Positions 1 through 12,367 of a DNA stretch of 64,000 nt are shown one piece after another (the first letter of the stretch is position 1; each line of letters opens with the position of its first letter). Location of the stretch: the NCBI GenBank assembly GCA_963966185.1, contig CAWZYM010000201.1, positions 186,001-250,000 on the forward strand, read 5' to 3'. The notes beneath the pieces were generated by a model, which was not told the DNA's origin, did no database searches, and saw only the letters and a list, made by a program, of their open reading frames with translations. The DNA comes from Rhabditoides inermis. Taxonomy: Eukaryota > Nematoda > Chromadorea > Rhabditida > Rhabditidae. Both the position numbers and the translations under genes were made by a program.

Positions 1-3000
1 TTTATAAACTGAGCCTCTCTCGTTGGATCGACATCGATTGAGTGGATAGTATGCATGCGCTTCAGTGCCCTGTTTTGATGTTGCGTTTTCACACCCCTGT
101 GGGGACGCATGCTGTTTACCATTCTAAATGATCTCAAAAACTCTTTCTAGAACTTTGTTACCATACGGAGTGAAATTCGATACATGCTGCTCATGCGAGT
201 GAGCGAAAAAAGAGACTGTGGCGGTCAACGCCCAGTCGACAAACTGCGAGAGAGAAAGGATAAAGGTGATCAGGGAGTGAGAAAAGTTTCCAATTCCGAA
301 CAAAGTATTGATTCTTTTATAAACTGGGCCTCTCCCGTTGGATCGACATCAATTGAGTGGATAGTATGCATGCACTTCAGTGCCCTGTTTTGATGTAGCG
401 TTTTCACACCCCTGTGGGGACGCATGCTGTTTACCATTGTAAATGAACTCAAAAACTTTTTCTAGAACATTGTTACCATACGGAGTGAAATTCGATACAT
501 GCTGCTCAAGCAAGTGAGCGAAACTAGAAAAAAATGAGACTGTGGCGGTCAACGCCCAGTCGACAAACTGCGAGAGAGAAAGAATAAAGGTGATCAGGGA
601 GTGAGAAAAGTTTCAAATTCCGAACAAAGTCATGAAACTTTTATAAACTGGGCCTCTCTCGTTGGATCGACATCGATTGAGTGGATAGTATGCATGCGCT
701 TCAGTGCCCTGTTTTGATGTAGCGTTTTCACACCCCTGTGGGGACGCATGCTGTTTACCATTCTAAATGATCTCAAAAACTCTTTCTAGAACTTTGTTAC
801 CATACGGAGTGAAATTCGATACATGCTGCTCATGCGAGTGAGCGAAAAAAGAGACTGTGGCGGTCAACGCCCAGTCGACAAACTGCGAGAGAGAAAGGAT
901 AAAGGTGATCAGGGAGTGAGAAAAGTTTCCAATTCCGAACAAAGTATTGATTCTTTTAAAAACTGGGCATCTCCCGTTGGATCGACATCATTTGAGTGGA
1001 TAGTATGCATGCGCTTCAGTGCCCTGTTTTGATGTAGCGTTTTCACACCCCTGTGGGGACGCATGATGTTTACCATTCTAAATGATCTCAAAAACTCTTT
1101 CTAGAACTTTGTTACCATACGGAGTGAAATTCGATACATGCTGCTCATGCGAGTGAGCGAAAAAAAGAAACTGTGGCGGTCAACGCCCAGTCGACAAACT
1201 GCGAAAGAGAAAGGATAAAGGTGATCAGGGAGTGAGAAAAGTTTCAAATTCCGAACAAGTCATGAATCTTTTATAAACTGGGCCTCTCCCGTTGGATCGA
1301 CATCGATTGAGTGGATAGTATTCATGCACTTTAGTGCCCTGTTTTGATGTAGCGTTTTCACACCCCTGTGGGGACGCATGCTGTTTACCATTGTAAATGA
1401 TCTCAAAAACTCTTTCTAGAACATTGTTACCATACGGAGTGAAATTCGATACATGCTGCTCAAGCAAGTGAGCGAAACTAGAAAAAATGAGACTGTGGCG
1501 GTCAACGCCCAGTCGAAAAACTGCGAGAGAGAAAGGATAAAGGTGATCAGGGAGTGAGAAAAGTTTCAAATTCCGAACAAAGTCATGAATCTTTTATAAA
1601 CTGGGCCTCTCTCGTTGGATCGACATCGATTGAGTGGATAGTATGCATGCGCTTCAGTGCCCTGTTTTGATGTAGCGTTTTCACACCCCTGTGGGGACGC
1701 ATGCTGTTTACCATTCTAAATGATCTCAAAAACTCTTTCTAGAACTTTGTTACCATACGGAGAGAAATTCGATACATGCTGCTCATGCGAGTGAGCGAAA
1801 AAAGAGACTGTGGCGGTCAACGCCCAGTCGACAAACTGCGAGAGAGAAAGGATAAAGGTGATCAGGGAGTGAGAAAAGTTTCCAATTCCGAACAAAGTAT
1901 TGATTCTTTTAAAAACTGGGCCTCTCCCGTTGGATCGACATCATTTGAGTGGATAGTATGCATGCGCTTCAGTGCCCTGTTTTGATGTAGCTTTTTCACA
2001 CCCCTGTGGGGACGCATGCTGTTTACCATTCTAAATGATCTCAAAAACTCTTTCTAGAACTTTGTTACCATACGGAGTGAAATTCGATACATGCTGCTCA
2101 TGCGAGTGAGCGAAAAAAAGAAACTGTGGCGGTCAACGCCCAGTCGACAAACTGCGAAAGAGAAAGGATAAAGGTGATCAGGGAGTGAGAAAAGTTTCAA
2201 ATTCCGAACAAGTCATGAATCTTTTATAAACTGGGCCTCTCCCGTTGGATCGACATCGATTGAGTGGATAGTATTCATGCACTTTAGTGCCCTGTTTTGA
2301 TGTAGCGTTTTCACACCCCTGTGGGGACGCATGCTGTTTACCATTGTAAATGATCTCAAAAACTCTTTCTAGAACATTGTTACCATACGGAGTGAAATTC
2401 GATACATGCTGCTCAAGCAAGTGAGCGAAACTAGAAAAAATGAGACTGTGGCGGTCAACGCCCAGTCGAAAAACTGCGAGAGAGAAAGGATAAAGGTGAT
2501 CAGGGAGTGAGAAAAGTTTCAAATTCCGAACAAAGTCATGAATCTTTTATAAACTGGGCCTCTCTCGTTGGATCGACATCGATTGAGTGGATAGTATGCA
2601 TGCGCTTCAGTGCCCTGTTTTGATGTAGCGTTTTCACACCCCTGTGGGGACGCATGCTGTTTACCATTCTAAATGATCTCAAAAACTCTTTCTAGAACTT
2701 TGTTACCATACGGAGAGAAATTCGATACATGCTGCTCATGCGAGTGAGCGAAAAAAGAGACTGTGGCGGTCAACGCCCAGTCGACAAACTGCGAGAGAGA
2801 AAGGATAAAGGTGATCAGGGAGTGAGAAAAGTTTCCAATTCCGAACAAAGTATTGATTCTTTTAAAAACTGGGCCTCTCCCGTTGGATCGACATCATTTG
2901 AGTGGATAGTATGCATGCGCTTCAGTGCCCTGTTTTGATGTAGCTTTTTCACACCCCTGTGGGGACGCATGCTGTTTACCATTCTAAATGATCTCAAAAA

Positions 3001-6000
3001 CTCTTTCTAGAACTTTGTTACCATACGGAGTGAAATTCGATACATGCTGCTCATGCGAGTGAGCGAAAAAAAGAAACTGTGGCGGTCAACGCCCAGTCGA
3101 CAAACTGCGAAAGAGAAAGGATAAAGGTGATCAGGGAGTGAGAAAAGTTTCAAATTCCGAACAAGTCATGAATCTTTTATAAACTGGGCCTCTCCCGTTG
3201 GATCGACATCGATTGAGTGGATAGTATTCATGCACTTTAGTGCCCTGTTTTGATGTAGCGTTTTCACACCCCTGTGGGGACGCATGCTGTTTACCATTGT
3301 AAATGATCTCAAAAACTCTTTCTAGAACATTGTTACCATACGGAGTGAAATTCGATACATGCTGCTCAAGCAAGTGAGCGAAACTAGAAAAAATGAGACT
3401 GTGGCGGTCAACGCCCAGTCGAAAAACTGCGAGAGAGAAAGGATAAAGGTGATCAGGGAGTGAGAAAAGTTTCAAATTCCGAACAAAGTCATGAATCTTT
3501 TATAAACTGGGCCTCTCTCGTTGGATCGACATCGATTGAGTGGATAGTATGCATGCGCTTCAGTGCCCTGTTTTGATGTAGCGTTTTCACACCCCTGTGG
3601 GGACGCATGCTGTTTACCATTCTAAATGATCTCAAAAACTCTTTCTAGAACTTTGTTACCATACGGAGAGAAATTCGATACATGCTGCTCATGCGAGTGA
3701 GCGAAAAAAGAGACTGTGGCGGTCAACGCCCAGTCGACAAACTGCGAGAGAGAAAGGATAAAGGTGATCAGGGAGTGAGAAAAGTTTCCAATTCCGAACA
3801 AAGTATTGATTCTTTTAAAAACTGGGCCTCTCCCGTTGGATCGACATCATTTGAGTGGATAGTATGCATGCGCTTCAGTGCCCTGTTTTGATGTAGCTTT
3901 TTCACACCCCTGTGGGGACGCATGCTGTTTACCATTCTAAATGATCTCAAAAACTCTTTCTAGAACTTTGTTACCATACGGAGTGAAATTCGATACATGC
4001 TGCTCATGCGAGTGAGCGAAAAAAGAAACTGTGGCGGTCAACGCCCAGTCGACAAACTGCGAGAGAGAAAGGATAAAGGTGATCAGGGAGTGAGAAAAGT
4101 TTCAAATTCCGAACAAGTCATGAATCTTTTATAAACTGGGCCTCTCCCGTTGGATCGACATCGATTGAGTGGATAGTATTCATGCACTTTAGTGCCCTGT
4201 TTTGATGTAGCGTTTTCACACCCCTGTGGGGACGCATGCTGTTTACCATTGTAAATGATCTCAAAAACTCTTTCTAGAACATTGTTTTCATACGGAGTGA
4301 AATTCGATACATGCTGCTCAAGCAAGTGAGCGAAACTAGAAAAAATGAGACTGTGGCGGTCAACGCCCAGTCGAAATACTGCGAGAGAGAAAGGATAAAG
4401 GTGATCAGAGAGTGAGAAAAGTTTCAAATTCCGAACAAAGTCATGAATCTTTTATAAACTGGGCCTCTTCGTTGGATCGACATCGATTGAGTGGATAGTA
4501 TGCATGCGCTTCAGTGCCCTGTTTTGATGTAGCGTTTTCACACCCCTGTGGGGACGCATGCTGTTTACCATTCTAAATGATCTCAAAAACTCTTTCTAGA
4601 ACTTTGTTACCATACGGAGTGAAATTCGATACATGCTGCTCATGCGAGTGAGCGAAAAAAGAGACTGTGGCGGTCAACGCCCAGTCGACAAACTGCGAGA
4701 GAGAAAGGATAAAGGTGATCAGGGAGTGAGAAAAGTTTCCAATTCCGAACAAAGTATTGATTCTTTTAAAAACTGGGCCTCTCCCGTTGGATCGACATCA
4801 TTTGAGTGGATAGTATGCATGCGCTTCAGTGCCCTGTTTTGATGTAGCGTTTTCACACCCCTGTGGGGACGCATGCTGTTTACCATTCTAAATGATCTCA
4901 AAAACTCTTTCTAGAACTTTGTTACCATACGGAGTGAAATTCGATACATGCTGCTCATGCGAGTGAGCGAAAAAAGAAACTGTGGCGGTCAACGCCCAGT
5001 CGACAAACTGCGAGAGAGAAAGGATAAAGGTGATCAGGGAGTGAGAAAAGTTTCAAATTCCGAACAAGTCATGAATCTTTTATAAACTGGGCCTCTCCCG
5101 TTGGATCGACATCGATTGAGTGGATAGTATTCATGCACTTCAGTGCCCTGTTTTGATGTAGCGTTTTCACACCCCTGTGGGGACGCATGCTGTTTACCAT
5201 TGTAAATGATCTCAAAAACTCTTTCTAGAACATTGTTACCATACGGAGTGAAATTCGATACATGCTGCTCAAGCAAGTGAGCGAAACTAGAAAAAATGAG
5301 ACTGTGGCGGTCAACGCCCAGTCGAAAAACTGCGAGAGAGAAAGGATAAAGGTGATCAGGGAGTGAGAAAAGTTTCAAATTCCGAACAAAGTCATGAATC
5401 TTTTATAAACTGGGCCTCTCTCGTTGGATCGACATCGATTGAGTGGATAGTATGCATGCGCTTCAGTGCCCTGTTTTGATGTAGCGTTTTCACACCCCTG
5501 TGGGGACGCATGCTGTTTACCATTGTAAATGATCTCAAAAACTTTTTCTAGAACATTGTTACCATACGGAGTGAAATTCGATACATGCTGCTCAAGCAAG
5601 TGAGCGAAACTAGAAAAAAATGAGACTGTGGCGGTCAACGCCCAGTCGACAAACTGCGAGAGAGAAAGAATAAAGGTGATCAGGGAGTGAGAAAAGTTTC
5701 AAATTCTGAACAAAGTCATGAATCTTTTATAAACTGGGCCTCTCTCGTTGGATCGACATCGATTGAGTGGATAGTATGCATGCGCTTCAGTGCCCTGTTT
5801 TGATGTAGCGTTTTCACACCCCTGTGGGGACGCATGCTGTTTACCATTCTAAATGATCTCAAAAACTCTTTCTAGAACTTTGTTACCATACGGAGTGAAA
5901 TTCGATACATGCTGCTCATGCGAGTGAGCGAAAAAAGAAACTGTGGCGGTCAACGCCCAGTCGACAAACTGCGAGAGAGAAAGGATAAAGGTGATCAGGG

Positions 6001-9000
6001 AGTGAGAAAAGTTTCAAATTCCGAACAAGTCATGAATCTTTTATAAACTGGGCCTCTCCCGTTGGATCGACATCGATTGAGTGGATAGTATTCATGCACT
6101 TTAGTGCCCTGTTTTGATGTAGCGTTTTCACACCCCTGTGGGGACGCATGCTGTTTACCATTGTAAATGATCTCAAAAACTCTTTCTAGAACATTGTTAC
6201 CATACGGAGTGAAATTCGATACATGCTGCTCAAGCAAGTGAGCGAAACTAGAAAAAATGAGACTGTGGCGGTCAACGCCCAGTCGAAAAACTGCGAGAGA
6301 GAAAGGATAAAGGTGATCAGGGAGTGAGAAAAGTTTCAAATTCCGAACAAAGTCATGAATCTTTTATAAACTGGGCCTCTCTCGTTGGATCGACATCGAT
6401 TGAGTGGATAGTATGCATGCGCTTCAGTGCCCTGTTTTGATGTAGCGTTTTCACACCCCTGTGGGGACGCATGCTGTTTACCATTCTAAATGATCTCAAA
6501 AACTCTTTCTAGAACTTTGTTACCATACGGAGTGAAATTCGATACATGCTGCTCATGCGAGTGAGCGAAAAAAGAGACTGTGGCGGTCAACGCCCAGTCG
6601 ACAAACTGCGAGAGAGAAAGAATAAAGGTGATCAGGGAGTGAGAAAAGTTTCCAATTCCGAACAAAGTATTGATTCTTTAAAAAACTGGGCCTCTCCCGT
6701 TGGATCGACATCATTTGAGTGGATAGTATGCATGCGCTTCAGTGCCCTGTTTTGATGTAGCGTTTTCACACCCCTGTGGGGACGCACGCTGTTTACCATT
6801 GTAAATGATCTCAAAACCTCTTTCTAGAACTTTGTTACCATACGGAGTGAAATTCGATACATGCTGCTCATGCGAGTGAGCGAAAAAAAGAGACTGTGGC
6901 GGTCAACGTCCAGTCGACAAACTGCGAGAGAGAAAGGATAAAGGTGATCAGGGAGTGAGAAAAGTTTCAAATTCCGAACAAAGTCATGAATCTTTTATAA
7001 ACTGGGCCTCTCCCGTTGGATCGACATCGATTGAGTGGATAGTATTCATGCACTTCAGTGCCCTGTTTTGATGTAGCGTTTTCACACCCCTGTGGGGACG
7101 CATGCTGTTTACCATTGTAAATGATCTCAAAAACTCTTTCTAGAACATTGTTACCATACGGAGTGAAATTCGATACATGCTGCTCAAGCAAGTGAGCGAA
7201 ACTAGAAAAAAATGAGACTGTGGCGGTCAACGCCCAGTCGACAAACTGCGAGAGAGAAAGGATAAAGGTGATCAGGGAGTGAGAAAAGTTTCAAATTCCG
7301 AACAAAGTCATGAATCTTTTATAAACTCTCCCGTTGGATCGACATCGATTGAGTGGATAGTATGCATGCACTTCAGTGCCCTGTTTTGATGTAGCGTTTT
7401 CACACCCCTGTGGGGACGCATGCTGTTTACCATTCTAAATGATCTCAAAAACTCTTTCTAGAACTTTGTTACCATACGGAGTGAAATTCGATACATGCTG
7501 CTCATGCGAGTGAGCGAAAAAAGAGACTGTGGCGGTCAACGCCCAGTCGACAAACTGCGAGAGAGAAAGGATAAAGGTGATCAGGGAGTGAGAAAAGTTT
7601 CAAATTCCGAACAAGTCATGAATCTTTTATAAACTGGGCCTCTCCCGTTGGATTGACATCGATTGAGTGGATAGTATTCATGCACTTCAGTGCCCTGTTT
7701 TGATGTAGCGTTTTCACACCCCTGTGGGGACGCATGCTGTTTACCATTGTAAATGATCTCAAAAACTTTTTCTAGAACATTGTTACCATACGGAGTGAAA
7801 TTCGATACATGCTGCTCAAGCAAGTGAGCGAAACTAGAAAAAAATGAGACTGTGGCGGTCAACGCCCAGTCGACAAACTGCGAGAGAAAAAGAATAAAGG
7901 TGATCAGGGAGTGAGAAAAGTTTCAAATTCCGAACAAAGTCATGAATCTTTTATAAACTGGGCCTCTCTCGTTGGATCGACATCGATTGAGTGGATAGTA
8001 TGCATGCGCTTCAGTGCCCTGTTTTGATGTAGCGTTTTCACACCCCTGTGGGGACGCATGCTGTTTACCATTCTAAATGATCTCAAAAACTCTTTCTAGA
8101 ACTTTGTTACCATACGGAGTGAAATTCGATACATGCTGCTCATGCGAGTGAGCGAAAAAAAAGAGACTGTGGCGGTCAACGCCCAGTCGACAAACTGCGA
8201 GAGAGAAAGGAAAAAGGTGATCAGGGAGTGAGAAAAGTTTCCAATTCCGAACAAAGTATTGATTCTTTTATAAACTGGGCCTCTCCCGTTGGATCGACAT
8301 CATTTGAGTGGATAGTATGCATGCACTTCAGTGCCCTGTTTTGGTGTATGTAGCGTTTTCACACCCCTGTGGGGACGCATGCTGTTTACCATTGTAAATG
8401 ATCTCAAAACCTCTTTCTAGAACTTTGTTACCATACGGAGTGAAATTCGATACATGCTGCTCATGCGAGTGAGCGAAAAAAAGAGACTGTGGCGGTCAAC
8501 GTCCAGTCGACAAACTGCGAGAGAGAAAGGATAAAGGTGATCAGGGAGTGAGAAAAGTTTCAAATTCCGAACAAAGTCATGAATCTTTTATAAACTGGGC
8601 CTCTCCCGTTGGATCGACATCGATTGAGTGGATAGTATTCATGCACTTCAGTGCCCTGTTTTGATGTAGCGTTTTCACACCCCTGTGGGGACGCATGCTG
8701 TTTACCATTGTAAAAGATCTCAAAAACTCTTTCTAGAACATTGTTACCATACGGAGTGAAATTCGATACATGCTGCTCAAGCAAGTGAGCGAAACTAGAA
8801 AAAAATGAGACTGTGGCGGTCAACGCCCAGTCGACAAACTGCGAGAGAGAAAGGATAAAGGTGATCAGGGAGTGAGAAAAGTTTCCAATTCCGAACAAAG
8901 TATTGATTCTTTTATAAACTGGGCCTCTCCCGTTGGATCGACATCAATTGAGTGGATAGTATGCATGCACTTCAGTGCCCTGTTTTGATGTAGCGTTTTC

Positions 9001-12000
9001 ACACCCCTGTGGGGACGCATGCTGTTTACCATTGTAAATGATCTCAAAACCTCTTTCTAGAACTTTGTTACCATACGGAGTGAAATTCGATACATGCTGC
9101 TCATGCGAGTGAGCGAAAAAAAGAGACTGTGGCGGTCAACGTCCAGTCGACAAACTGCGAGAGAGAAAGGATAAAGGTGATCAGGGAGTGAGAAAAGTTT
9201 CAAATTCCGAACAAAGTCATGAATCTTTTATAAACTGGGCCTCTCCCGTTGGATCGACATCGATTGAGTGGATAGTATTCATGCACTTCAGTGCCCTGTT
9301 TTGATGTAGCGTTTTCACACCCCTGTGGGGACGCATGCTGTTTACCATTGTAAATGATCTCAAAAACTCTTTCTAGAACATTGTTACCATACGGAGTGAA
9401 ATTCGATACATGCTGCTCAAGCAAGTGAGCGAAACTAGAAAAAAATGAGACTGTGGCGGTCAACGCCCAGTCGACAAACTGCGAGAGAGAAAGGATAAAG
9501 GTGATCAGGGAGTGAGAAAAGTTTCAAATTCCGAACAAAGTCATGAATCTTTTATAAACTCTCCCGTTGGATCGACATCGATTGAGTGGATAGTATGCAT
9601 GCACTTCAGTGCCCTGTTTTGATGTAGCGTTTTCACACCCCTGTGGGGACGCATGCTGTTTACCATTCTAAATGATCTCAAAAACTCTTTCTAGAACTTT
9701 GTTACCATACGGAGTGAAATTCGATACATGCTGCTCATGCGAGTGAGCGAAAAAAGAGACTGTGGCGGTCAACGCCCAGTCGACAAACTGCGAGAGAGAA
9801 AGGATAAAGGTGATCAGGGAGTGAGAAAAGTTTCAAATTCCGAACAAAGTCATGAATCTTTTATAAACTGGGCCTCTCTCGTTGGATCGACATCGATTGA
9901 GTGGATAGTATGCATGCGCTTCAGTGCCCTGTTTTGATGTAGCGTTTTCACACCCCTGTGGGGACGCATGCTGTTTACCATTCTAAATGATCTCAAAAAC
10001 TCTTTCTAGAACTTTGTTACCATACGGAGTGAAATTCGATACATGCTGCTCATGCGAGTGAGCGAAAAAAAAGAGACTGTGGCGGTCAACGCCCAGTCGA
10101 CAAACTGCGAGAGAGAAAGGAAAAAGGTGATCAGGGAGTGAGAAAAGTTTCCAATTCCGAACAAAGTATTGATTCTTTTATAAACTGGGCCTCTCCCGTT
10201 GGATCGACATCATTTGAGTGGACAGTATGCATGCACTTCAGTGCCCTGTTTTGGTGTATGTAGCGTTTTCACACCCCTGTGGGGACGCATGCTGTTTACC
10301 ATTGTAAATGATCTCAAAACCTCTTTCTAGAACTTTGTTACCATACGGAGTGAAATTCGATACATGCTGCTCATGCGAGTGAGCGAAAAAAAGAGACTGT
10401 GGCGGTCAACGTCCAGTCGACAAACTGCGAGAGAGAAAGGATAAAGGTGATCAGGGAGTGAGAAAAGTTTCAAATTCCGAACAAAGTCATGAATCTTTTA
10501 TAAACTGGGCCTCTCCCGTTGGATCGACATCGATTGAGTGGATAGTATTCATGCACTTCAGTGCCCTGTTTTGATGTAGCGTTTTCACACCCCTGTGGGG
10601 ACGCATGCTGTTTACCATTGTAAAAGATCTCAAAAACTCTTTCTAGAACATTGTTACCATACGGAGTGAAATTCGATACATGCTGCTCAAGCAAGTGAGC
10701 GAAACTAGAAAAAAATTAGACTGTGGCGGTCAACGCCCAGTCGACAAACTGCGAGAGAGAAAGGATAAAGGTGATCAGGGAGTGAGAAAAGTTTCCAATT
10801 CCGAACAAAGTATTGATTCTTTTATAAACTGGGCCTCTCCCGTTGGATCGACATCAATTGAGTGGATAGTATGCATGCACTTCAGTGCCCTGTTTTGATG
10901 TAGCGTTTTCACACCCCTGTGGGGACGCATGCTGTTTACCATTGTAAATGATCTCAAAAACTCTTTCTAGAACATTGTTACCATACGGAGTGAAATTCGA
11001 TACATGCTGCTCAAGCAAGTGAGCGAAACTAGAAAAAAATGAGACTGTGGCGGTCGTTGGATCGACATCGATTGAGTGGACAGTATGCATGCACTTCATT
11101 GCCCTGTTTTGATGTAGCGATTTCACACCCCTGTGGGGACGCATACTGTTTACCATTGTAAATGATCTCAAAAACTCTTTCTAGAACTTTGTTACCCTAC
11201 GGAGTGAAATTCGATACATGCTGCTCAAGCGAGTGAGAGAAAAAAGAGACTGTGGCGGTCAACGCCCAGTCGACAAACTGCGAGAGAGAAAGGATAAGGG
11301 TGATCAGGGAGTGAGAAAAGTTTCCAATTCCGAACAAAGTCATGAATCTTTTATAAACTGGGCCTCTCCCGTTGGATCGACATCGATTGAGTGGATAGTA
11401 TGCATGCACTTCATTGCCCTGTTTTGATGTAGCGATTTCACACCCCTGTGGGGACGCATACTGTTTACCCTTGTAAATGATCTCAAAAACTCTTTCTAGA
11501 ACTTTGTTACCCTACGGAGTGAAATTCGATACATGCTGCTCAAGCGAGTGAGCGAAACTAGAAAAAAAAGAGACTGTGGCGGTCAACGCCCAGTCGACAA
11601 ACTGCGAGAGAGAAAGGATAAAGATGAACAGGGAGTGAGAAAAGTTTCAAATTCCGAACAAAGGCAGGAATCTTTTATAAACTGGGCGGCGGTCTCCCGT
11701 TGGATCGACATCGATTGAGTGGATAGTATGCATGCACTTCATTGCCCTGTTTTGATTTAGCGATTTCACACCCCTGTGGGGACGCATGCTGTGTACCATT
11801 CTAAATGATCTCAAAAACTCTTTCTAGAACTTTGTTACCATACGGAGTGAAATTCGATACATGCTGCTCAAGCGAGTGAGCGAAACTAGAAAAAAAGAGA
11901 CTGTGGCGGTCAACGCCCAGTCGACAAACTGCGAGAGAGAAAGGATAAAGGTGATCAGGGAGTGAGAAAAGTTTCAAATTCCGAACAAAGTCATGAATCT

Positions 12001-12361
12001 TTTATAAACTAGGCCTCTCCCGTTGGATCGACATCGATTGAGTGGATAGTATGCATGCACTTCATTGCCCTGTTTTGATGTAGCGATTTCACACCCCTGT
12101 GGGGACGCATACTGTTTACCATTGTAAATGATCTCAAAAACTCTTTCTAGAACTTTGTTACCCTACGGAGTGAAATTCGATACATGCTGCTCAAGCGAGT
12201 GAGCGAAACTAGAAAAAAAAGAGACTGTGGCGGTCAACGCCCAGTCGACAAACTGCGAGAGAGAAAGGATAAAGATGAACAGGGAGTGAGGAAAGTTTCA
12301 AATTCCGAACAAAGGCAGGAATCTTTTATAAACTGGGCGGCGGTCTCCCGTTGGATCGACA
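1..12361. repeat. Satellite DNA array, ~318-bp monomer, higher-order repeats (left block)
   Basis: About 39 head-to-tail monomers of 315-324 bp. Each has the landmarks ATACGGAGTGAAATTCGATA, TTTCTAGAAC, CACACCCCTGTGGGGACGCA and TATAAACTGGGCC. Monomer types differ at the junction after GTGAGCGAAA: one reads CTAGAAAAAAATGAG and others AAAAGAGAC or AAAAGAAAC. From about 823 to 4633 the order repeats every 951-953 bp, so three monomers form one higher-order unit. Further right, longer periods appear (about 1910 and 2233 bp). Short ORFs recur once per unit on both strands (for example a 114-residue minus-strand frame). They follow the repeat period and are not convincing genes. The left boundary is outside the window. 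Confidence 0.95.
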
Positions 12362-12367
12362 TCGATT

